Shown here: in pieces, positions 13,151 through 21,625 of the stretch
Numbering within the stretch: the first letter of the stretch is position 1
Layout of the letters: each line of letters begins with the position of its first letter
Assembly (NCBI GenBank): GCA_009667805.1
Contig: CM019069.1
Coordinates: 95,639,204-95,703,203, forward strand
Reading direction: 5' to 3'
DNA: 64,000 nt
Source of the DNA: Leptobrachium leishanense
Lineage: Eukaryota > Chordata > Amphibia > Anura > Megophryidae
Made by a program: the position numbers and the translations under genes
The notes under the pieces: model-generated
Databases searched by the model: none
Told to the model about the DNA's origin: nothing
What the model saw: only the letters and a program-made list of their open reading frames with translations

Positions 13151-13752
13151 CATGCAGTGGAGTACTTTGATGCATGCGTTGGAGCATTGTCCTGCATAAA
13201 TATCATGGTTTTCTTGAAAGATGCTGACTTTTTCCTATACCACTGCTTGAAGAAAGTATCTTCTAAAATCTGGCAATAGGTGTGGGAGTTGATTTTGAGT
13301 CCATCTTCAACCCAGAAAGTCCAACTCATTCATCTTTAATAATACCAGTCCATACCAGTACCTCACCTCCACCATTTTGGCATCTGAGTCGAACTGGAGC
13401 TCTGTGCCCATTACTAATCCAGCCATGGGCCCATCCATCTGGTCACTCTCATCTCTTCAATCCATAAAGTATTTCTTGGACCAGTCTTGACGTATCAGCT
13501 TATGTGTCCTGTTCAGTGGAGGTTGGGTTTCAGCCTTCCTTACCTTGGCCATGTCTCTGAGCACAGAAGACCTTGTACTTCTAGGCACTCAGCACTGGGG
13601 GATAATGAGTTCCTGGTAGCTTCACGTTTGATTCTTCTCAAATTTTTGGCAGCTAATTTGTGTATATTTCTCCACATGTTTCTTGCGTCACAGTTGAATA
13701 TTTTTACAACAAAATGTGTGATGGTCCTGTGATCACGTCCCAATATATTAGC

Positions 13753-14429
13753 CAGAGGCGTAACTAGAAACCTCAGGGCCCTGGTGCAAGAATGCATGAA
13801 GGTCCCTCCCCCACGAGAGTTTTGCATTTTTATTAAAAACATTTTGCAAAAAGGTAACTTGCAAAAATACCTGTATACATGTCTCCTGCACTATCCAAAA
13901 AAATGTTTTTAGTAAGTATGCAAAACGCTCTCTCCATTTAACTGACTAGGTTAATAAGAGAATGTTCCTTGACCACCCAGCATCTGTAAATACACCACTG
14001 GGTGGTAGAAATTTGCCAGCATGTGATTCAGAGGAATGTTTGTATAATTTGCAAGAGAGTGAGAACACATTCTATGTGGGTTCTGTTTAAGTCTTGTCTT
14101 TGCTTGTGTTTATTGTTACATTAGGAGGATGGCAGAGAAAGATACTGACACATCACACTTGAGCAATCACACATAAGCTGACCTAACACTGCAATGAGAC
14201 ACCAGGAAGTGTCAGTCTGATGATGGATAGCGAGAGGAAAATTAACAAGGCCTCTGCTGCCTAATTAACCCCTTAAGGACCAACACCACAGCTGTTCAGT
14301 CCTAAACGCATTGACTTTAAAGACCCTTGGTCCTTAAAGGGTTAAAGAGCCACCACTGCCTGGGCCCCCCCTCCAGTGGTGGAATTCCAGGGCCCGGTCG
14401 AAAGTGTGACCCTGGTAGTTAAGCCACTG
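13753..14429. mobile_element. hAT-type MITE, family CAGAGGCGTAACTAG
   Basis: The left end is CAGAGGCGTAACTAG and the right end AGTTAAGCCACTG. The flanks ATATTAGC (13745-13752) and ATTTTAGC (14430-14437) match at 7 of 8 bases. CAG...CTG ends and an 8-bp duplication are hAT hallmarks. It splits the Tc1 transposase and itself carries the small hairpin at 14269-14341. Confidence 0.75.
14269..14341. mobile_element. 73-bp TTAA hairpin MITE
   Basis: TTAA (14265-14268), CCCCTTAAGGACC, a short loop region, GGTCCTTAAAGGG, TTAA (14342-14345). The whole element is nearly one stem. It is nested inside the hAT MITE, which is nested inside Tc1 copy C. Confidence 0.7.
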
Positions 14430-14736
14430 ATTTTAGCAATTTCAAGAGTGCTGCATCCCTCTGAAAGACTTTTTAAAAAAATTTTTACTTTTCAGTCAAA
14501 TCTCTTTTGGCCCATTTTGCCTGAGGAAAAGAAGCTGCCTAATAATTATGCACACCTTGATATAGGGTGTTTATGTCCTGAGGCCACACCCTCCTTCATT
14601 ACAAAATAATCATCACCTGATATGCTTAAATCCAATAAGCATTCAAGTTTATACAGCTTGGAGGTGGACAATCTGCATAAAAATTATGATTTGGTCAAAA
14701 TACTCACTTGCCTAATAATTGTGCACACAGTGTAGT

Positions 14737-15571
14737 TGTCACGGGTTGCCCCAAGAGGCTCGGCCACAAACCCCAGGACCCTCAGCCAGGGACAGCTTTA
14801 ATGACGCTGGGGTTACTGTGGACTCTTCAGTGCCGTTGCACCATAGGGACATATGTCATGGAGTTGATGTAACGCTCCATGCTTCAAACCCCAAGAGACT
14901 TTATGTTCATTTATATCGTGTGATTTTAAATATATTTTACATCGTTTGGTTTTAGTTAATTTAGTTTAGTGTTAAATGACATAGCTTTGGTTTTAAAATA
15001 CTATATTCCTGTAGGTAAATGTGTTTTGTGTATACAGTAAACAAGCTTTGCTGCTGTGTAATTTATGCATCAGGGTTTTCCCGATTATCTAGCTGCATGT
15101 TTAATTCAAGGCATCTGTGATAGTGTGTTTAATCTGATGTGCTAGAACAATGGATATACAAATGTTGTGTGAGTTGAAGGCTAAGAATGTGAAGAATGTT
15201 TATTGTAAATAACTGACATAATCTAATTAGTATGGGTATGCAAATTATGACTGTTGTACTTCAGCATAAATGGTGGCGTTGTTCATTAAAAGAAGTCAGA
15301 GAACTCTCAAGCTCAGAGAGAGAGGATCCTGTTGGAACATACAACCGCGTTTGGTGTTTCATTCAGCGACACTACACTACACTACACTATCACCCTCAGA
15401 AGGCAGAGAGCGGCCTTCTGGAGATTCCTAACGGCTCCAGGGCAGAGGAACAGAAGCAGGCCGGTCAAGCTGCTCGAGGCGCTGAGGACAGCGCTCCCAG
15501 TAGCCGGGCTGACCGCAACAAAGGGGGTGTCTGGAGAGCCAGGACCGTCGGAAGGGAACAGTTCCTTCACA
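14737..15571. mobile_element. Probable solo LTR
   Basis: It starts TGTCACGGGTTGCCCC and ends TTCCTTCACA, with GTAGT on both sides (14732-14736 and 15572-15576). TG...CA ends and a 5-bp duplication fit a solo LTR left by recombination. The orientation and internal element are unknown. It abuts the end of Tc1 copy C. Confidence 0.6.
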
Positions 15572-15583
15572 GTAGTTAATTAA

Positions 15584-16159
15584 CCCTTTCGCTGCTGAGC
15601 CATTTCACCCATGTGTGCTGAGCTCATTTTTACGGGTTTCGCTCATCATGTTTAACTGCGATTTGAAGTCACATTTTATTATATGACCCAGACAAATTAT
15701 ATAGATCGTTCTTTCCGGCAGACTCGGGAGATTTATTTATATCATTATTATACGTATACATCATGTCCTGCCTGAATATAACAAAAAATGCAATAAAAAT
15801 AGAATTTTCAATCATCTACAGTGTGTAAAGTTTGCTTTTTTTCCACATTTTAACATGCAAGCCTTTGCGGTTATATTTTCTATGGGGTGTGCTTGTTAAA
15901 AATATTAGAAATGGGGACGCGTTACATTTTTTTAGGGGGAAACTACCAGATTTTTAGCAAACGCCCCCATAGAAAAAAATCATTAGTGCAGCATCATTGT
16001 TCACATTATAATTGAAATGGGAACAATATTGCTGCATTAATAAAAAAAACCTTTTTTTATTATTTTTCATTATTATTTTTTTAATTATATTTTTATTTTT
16101 AATTTTTTGCTGGCCGATCGCGGCTGGACACGCTGAACACATCCTCTGCATTGAAGTGG
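15584..16159. mobile_element. TTAA MITE, family T1, copy 2 (internally shortened)
   Basis: It lies between TTAA at 15580-15583 and TTAA at 16160-16163. The left end CCCTTTCGCTGCTGAGCC and the right end GAAGTGG correspond to the two ends of the copy at 2156-3279 in reverse orientation. The GC-rich half of the longer copies is missing. Confidence 0.7.
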
Positions 16160-16184
16160 TTAAACTTTATCTACACATTGTGGT

Positions 16185-16745
16185 TGTCACCTCCCATGCC
16201 CCTGGAGCTGCCTGGCACCCGGCGGGGCCGTCCTTGCTGCTCGCTGGCCAGGTGCCGAGTGATATGCAGGCCCGGAGCGATCATGCAACTGCCGGGAGGA
16301 AGGGGGCGGTATGATGACGCGGAGCTGCCGGATTTAAAAGCCTGTATGCAACACTTACTCCTTGCCCTGACGTGGCGTTTACTTCCCCAGCGCTTTAGTG
16401 AGATTATTGATGGCGGATACTGGCCCTGCTTTGTCTGAGAACCACGCTCCATATACTGACCCTGCTTTGTCTGAGAACCACGATTTGTATATTGACCCGG
16501 CTAGTCTGAGTAACCCCGCTTCATATCTCATCCTTGGTGTAAGGGTGACCCTCTATCCTGGCATTAAGAGCAGTACTGTTTGGGCCTGCTTTGTGTTTCT
16601 ACTTTATGACCGGTTAACCCTTGTTGTTTGTAAGAGGATCGACCCTCCAAAGATAGTGGGTATACCAACCATTCAAGGATTGGAGGGGTAGATAGGGCAC
16701 TGTATACAGGGACCAAGATCTTGTTATCAGGGGGCATCCGTGACA
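16185..16745. mobile_element. Solo LTR, 561 bp
   Basis: TGTCACCTCCC...CATCCGTGACA with exact 5-bp duplications GTGGT (16180-16184 and 16746-16750). A TATA-like ATTTAAAAGC lies at about 16330, suggesting plus orientation. A damaged relative is at 9646-10155. The lack of internal coding sequence indicates LTR-LTR recombination. Confidence 0.8.
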
Positions 16746-16750
16746 GTGGT

Positions 16751-17127
16751 AAACAGACAAACAAAAGCCTATGCCAACTGAAGTGTGACATGTGAGAACG
16801 GGAGAGCCATCCTGTTTCCCTTTTCACTGCAACAGGAATGCAGTTCAGATTCCTATAAATTACCTTATTCTGGAACAATGTTTATCCCATGTAATGCATA
16901 TCATCTAACAGGAGCCAAAACCTCTTTAGTGTGGAGCCATTTAACAACTTTAGTCAGAGCCATATTTAGTCACCAATTTCAGCTGATTTTCTTTGAGATA
17001 ACTACGCAAATTTTGCAAATCCTTTCGCTCATCAGCAGACCATCTTCTTTTCCTTTGCACAATTACTAAAATATGGAAAAATGGCATAATATTTTAGACA
17101 AAAAGTTCATTGTGTCATTTTGACAGC
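16751..17127. other. No gene recognised
   Basis: No recognised repeat end or coding region. Confidence 0.5.
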
Positions 17128-17131
17128 TTAA

Positions 17132-17541
17132 CCTGCCTGAAGGTGTTCCCGAGTGTGTCTCGGGGTTAAATTTCACCGCTGAGAGCGGTAACCCTGAGGC
17201 ACACTCGGGCTGTATACATTACCTCTGCCTGCGCTCCCTCGCTGATCCTTACAGTCTCCTCCGGCGATTGCAACCTCGTACTTCCTGGATTCCTTCTCGC
17301 GAGGATGGAACCAGGAAGTATTAGGGTCGCGAACGCCGGAGGATGCTGCGGGGACATCGAGGGAGCGCAGGGAGAGGTGATGTATCCAGCGGCATCCCGA
17401 GTGTTGCTCGGGGCTACCTCTTCCAGCATAGGAATTTAACCCCGAGCAACACTCGGGATACCGCTGGGGGGGGGGGAAATAAATAAATAAACAGAGCGCT
17501 TCTTGACATGAAAATGTCAAAAAAACAGACCGCCAGGGAGG
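17132..17541. mobile_element. piggyBac-type MITE related to the relic at 34952
   Basis: It lies between TTAA at 17128-17131 and TTAA at 17542-17545. The ends are CCTGCCTGAAGG and CCGCCAGGGAGG, close to an inverse pair. The subterminal blocks (CTCGGGGTTAAATTT, an ACACTCGGGCTGTATAC block, GCGCTCCCTCGCTG) also occur at 34980-35070, just inside the left end of the piggyBac transposase relic. It is therefore probably an internally deleted derivative of that family. Confidence 0.8.
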
Positions 17542-17564
17542 TTAAATCATAAACAACAATAAAA

Positions 17565-17935
17565 GAGGAGGAGATATGATAGAAACATTTAAATACATAA
17601 AGGGAATCAACAAGGTAGAGGAAGGGAGTATATTTAAAAGGAAACAAAATAGCAAAACAAGAGGACATAGTCTTAGATTAGAGGGGCAAAGGTTTAAAAG
17701 TAACATCAGGAAGCATTATTTTACTGAGAGGGTGGTGGATGCATGGAACAGTCTTCCAGTAGAAGTGGTAGAGGCCAGAACAGTAATTGAATTTAAGCAA
17801 GCATGGGATAGGCATAAGGCTATCCTAAACAAAAGATAAATCCAGGTTAAGTATCCATGTAATTGGGCAGACTAGATGGGCCGAAAGGTTCTTATCTGCC
17901 GACATTTTTCTATGTTTCTAAGTCATTATTCAGTA
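17565..17935 (+). mobile_element. LINE 3' end (CR1/Rex1-like), 5' truncated
   Basis: An 88-codon open tail runs from 17576 to 17839 and contains HYFTERVVDAWNSLPVEVV and FKQAWDRHK. This is the conserved C-terminus found downstream of reverse transcriptase in CR1/Rex1-like LINEs and phage-like RT relatives. It is followed by a 3' UTR with GGGCAGACTAGATGGGCCGA. All upstream domains are missing. It begins just after the piggyBac-type MITE. Confidence 0.7.
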
Positions 17936-19329
17936 AGTATATTACGTATACACTTTATGGGTCCAGATTTAGGAGTCCTGCAACTTCGAAAAAAAATAAA
18001 AAAATAAGATGTGTATGTGATAAAAATGTATTGATGTTTTGAATAGAACATTTCATCACGAGAGTGGTGACTTGTATAATTTTGACACGGTTTAAGTACT
18101 TAAACTTATTTTTGTATTATGACATAAAAAAACAGGGAAAGGAGTCCCAACACAAAACTACTATAAACTAGTTTTGGGAGTATGGCAGGTTGTCAGAGTA
18201 TTTGCTTCATATTCCCCAGATAGGTATTTTGATTCTAAAATTACAGATGCTTTATTTAGAATTCAGGTCTTACAGTAGGCTTTACGATAAAACAAGTATC
18301 AAAAAGCAATACAAACAAAATCCTATTCCCTCAGGCGACTCAATCACTTTTAAATCCTCTACTATCCTATTGAGCAGTTAAAGTGTATAATAGACCCTAG
18401 AAAAACAAACAATTCAAGCTAATAAAACAATTCATTCAGTAATGAAGGGGGTGTGAGAAGGCCAGCGATATATAATCTGTAGTGAAGACTGTAAAGGTAG
18501 ATTGCTGGAATGTGGTGCTCAACCAGCATGCCATTATTGGAAATAATGGGCACTATTCCATTGTGAATGCTAACTGTAGCGTTTGGTTGAGTAAGCGTTA
18601 ACATCAGGGTAAGTGACTAAAGAAAGTGAGCCAGCCAGCCAGCAATGTTCCTTGTTTTTGTTTGTAATAACATACATAGTAAGTACATTAAGTCCCTGTT
18701 TGGGTTCCTTTGTTTGATTTAATTTAAAATGAGCTAATTGACTGCTGGTAGCACTGAGTTCTAGTCAGTCACAGTGGTCCTTACGGAATTATTTCAATGT
18801 TCTGTAAAAGAGAACAATGAAATATATCTTAACATAGGTGCTGGCTGTTTTATTAGCTTGCCATTTTATTTTCTGATTAATACATTTTACAGGTATTTAA
18901 CCATGATATCCAAGGGCATCCACCAGTAAATAAGATATGTCAATAGACATTTTAGAGAGATGAGACACAATGTAGCACAACTTAGATACCCAATTTTGGA
19001 AAGGGTCCCACCTCTGCCCGGGGAGGGAATAGGGACAGAATACTGTTGCAGAAAGAAGTTAAATGGAAGTACCTGCGGGATACAGTGTCCCCTCATGGTC
19101 TCAAAGAGAAGCTTGCGTGGCATTGGTTCCAGCAGGTGCATCCTCAGGACATCTGCTGATTTGAGGCATATTTTCCTCAGATTATGTTCATCTCTGCTAA
19201 ATCCTTCCTTGGCTAGGATTCTTTTAGTGTTATTAACATTGTTAGGCTCTGGTGTTTGAGCCATATTGCTGTTTATCTGTCCCCTTGGGGCTTCTATATG
19301 TGCCCCTTGTGCATACTACTAGATGTATA
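17936..19329. other. No gene recognised
   Basis: AT-rich DNA. The longest open frame here, on the minus strand at 18887-19264, has no recognisable motif and an overlapping frame on the other strand. Confidence 0.4.
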
Positions 19330-19465
19330 TACACTATATTGCCAAAAATATTCACTCACCCATCCAAATAATCAGAATCCGGTGTTCCAATCACTTCCAT
19401 GGCCACAGGTATATAAAATCAAGCACCTAGGCATGCAGACTGGTTTTACAAACATTTGTGGAAGA

Positions 19466-20487
19466 ATGAGTCGCTCTCAGGAGCTCCGTGAATTACAACG
19501 TGGAACTGTGATAGGATGCCACCTGTGCAACAAATCCAGTCGTGAAAGTTCCTCGCTCCTAAATATTCCACAGTCAACTGTCAGCTGTATTATAAGAACG
19601 TGGAAGTGTTTGGGAACGACAGCAACTCAGCCACGAAGTGGTAGGCCACGTAAACTGACGGAGTGGGATCAGCGGATGCTGAGGCGCATAGTGCGAAGAG
19701 ATCGCCAACTTTCTGCAGAGTCAATCGCTACAGACCTCCAAACTTCATGTGGCCTTCAGATTAGCTCAAGAACAGTGTGCAGAGAGCTTCATGGAATGAG
19801 TTTCCATGGACGAGCGGCTGCATCCAAAGCCATACATCACCAAGTGCAATGCAAACCGTCGGATGCAGTGGTGTAAAGCACGCCGCCACTGAACTCTAGA
19901 GCAGTGGAGACGCATTCTCTGGAGTGACGAATCACGCTTCTCCATCTGGCAATCTGATGACGAGTCTGGGTTTGGCGGTTGCCAGGGGAACGGTACTTGT
20001 CTGACTGCATTGTGCCAAGTGTAAAGTTTGGTGGAAGGGGGATTATGGTGTGGGGTTGTTTTTCAGGAGCTAGGCTTGGCCCCTTAGTTCCAGTGAAAGG
20101 AACTCTGAATGCTTCAGCATACCAAGACATTTTGGACCATTCCATGCTCCCCAACTTTGTGGGAACAGTTTGGAGCTGGCCCCTTCCTCTTCCAACATGA
20201 CTGTGCACCAGTGCACAAAGCAAGGTCCATAAAGACATGGATGACAGAGTCTGGTGTGGATGAACTTGACTGGCCTGCACAGAGTCCTGACCTCAACCCG
20301 ATAGAACACCTTTGGGATGAATTAGAGCGGAGACTGAGAGCCAGGCCTTCTCGTCCAACATCAGTGTGTGACCTCACAAATGTGCTTCCGGAAGAATGGT
20401 CAAAAATTCCCATAAACACACTCCTAAACCTTGTGGACAGCCTTCCCAGAAGAGTTGAAGCTGTTCTAGCGGCAAAGGGTGGACCGA
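19466..20487 (+). pseudogene. Tc1-like transposase pseudogene (copy B)
   Basis: From the ATG at 19466 the first 137 codons encode the bipartite helix-turn-helix region (SRSQELRELQRGTVIG..., SGRPRKLTEWDQRML). The frame is then lost near 19870. The first catalytic block WSDESRFSIWQSD, at about 19920, is in another frame, as is the block [20 protein letters not shown] further shift near 20165 precedes the [12 protein letters not shown] block (second Asp) and [20 protein letters not shown] (catalytic Glu). Only a few codons are missing where the LTR element is inserted at 20490. It is inactive because of at least three frame breaks. Confidence 0.9.
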
Positions 20488-20490
20488 CGT

Positions 20491-21574
20491 TGTCACGGAA
20501 TGGCCCAGCACCCTCAGCCAGGGGCGGTGCACAGTGACAGTGGTGGCTATGGACACTTGGGTGTGGTGGCACGCACCTAGTTTTACAAGTACTTTTATTT
20601 AGATGTGATATTGTGTGGTGTAATAAAGTGCTCCCCGTTGGTTTATTGCGTAATGTATTTTCCCTTTGTCTGCCACGCCCGCCGCCATTTTCTGATCACC
20701 TCGTGGTCCAGATCAGAATACTCGGATCGTAAAATGGCCGAATCGGCAACTCCCCGATTCGTAACGGCCAATACGAATCGGGGCCAGGGTGCCTCCTGCC
20801 AGCGAGGGCCAATGGGACTTGTGTGGGCGGGCAGGGATCCCCATTGTATTCATAAGTGTGTAAAGTGATAAATGCGTGTGTTGTGGAAAATAAAGGCAGA
20901 TTTTGCAGTGCATCCAGCTTTGACTGATGTGTCTTTGTCTCCGCCGTACTTTCGCATCTGAGCGTCCCCCGCGATCTCAGGGTACGGTGACCCCCACGAT
21001 ACGATCCGAATCGAGCGCTCTGCCCCTGCATCGTGTATCAGGGCAGAGGCGCTGCGTATGAAGATTCGGTTCCCAGATTGCTTGGCAGAGATCCGAACCG
21101 AAGGGTGCGGCCGTGTACCGCGCTCCGGTATTGCGAGGGATTGCGGTAAGATCCGAATCCCTCGCCCAACCCGGCAGATCCGAAGATTCCTTCATTCCCG
21201 ATCCGATCCGAAAAGTCATCCGCTGAAGATCCGACTATTTACCCGCACCGCGATCGGAAACGTTTCCCGCAAGATCCGAAACGTTTCCCGCATCCGATAC
21301 GAATATTCCTCCGCGGCAGAACCGATCTCCACGGACGTCCCACACCCGTAAGGTCAGTGAACCAGTTGCTCGGGACGCTGAGTGCTGTATGGCTCAGTGG
21401 TCGGACTGGTTCTAGGCAGGGGTCCCCTCCACCGCCCGCTAACCCCTTCCCGGGGTCACGCCAGGCCGCACGAGACGCCGAGTGCGCGCCACTCGGTAGT
21501 CGGGCCAGCGGTAAGCGACGGGGTCACGCAGATTGAGCACACCCGCAGGCGGAACAACATCCCATTCCGTCATA
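20491..21574 (+). repeat. 5' LTR of the pol-less LTR element
   Basis: It starts TGTCACGGAATGG and ends CCATTCCGTCATA. AATAAA signals lie at 20622 and 20889. The second half (about 21000-21310) is dense in GATCCGA-type heptamers. It differs from the 3' LTR at 20631, 21006 and 21106. Confidence 0.9.
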
Positions 21575-21575
21575 C

Positions 21576-21593
21576 TGGTGGCAGCGGTGGGAT
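21576..21593 (+). promoter_or_regulatory. Primer-binding site, tRNA-Leu type
   Basis: TGGTGGCAGCGGTGGGAT starts two bases after the 5' LTR. It is the exact complement of the 3' end of vertebrate tRNA-Leu (AAG/UAG isoacceptors, ...ATCCCACCGCTGCCACCA, from memory). Confidence 0.8.
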
Positions 21594-21625
21594 CGCTCTC
21601 TGCAGGCCCCTAGGAGACCTACGCC

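Larger units (their letters stand above)
13150..14510 (-). pseudogene. Tc1-like transposase pseudogene (copy C)
   Basis: Reading down the minus strand, an N-terminal helix-turn-helix peptide EIAK-ILGRDHRTITHF is split by a hAT MITE at 14429/13753. It is followed by a basic region RRIKREATRNSLS. Past several frame changes comes the block VEDGLKINSHTYCQILEDTF (13308-13249), with FKQWYRKK just after it and the second catalytic block MQDNAPTHASKYSTAWL (about 13204-13154). The first catalytic Asp region is degraded, and the last Glu region is gone, replaced by unrelated TTAA-type sequence. It is a clear DD34E family member but long dead. Confidence 0.85.
12516..14732 (-). mobile_element. Tc1-like transposon, copy C, minus strand, interrupted
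   Basis: The outer ends are inverted: CACAATTATTAGGCAA at 12518-12533 and TTGCCTAATAATTGTGCACA at 14709-14728, with TA at 14733-14734. The transposase frame lies on the minus strand. A hAT MITE (13753-14429) and TTAA-type sequence (about 12748-13150) are inserted, the latter replacing the transposase C-terminus. This is a third Tc1 subfamily, distinct from copies A/D and B. Confidence 0.8.
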
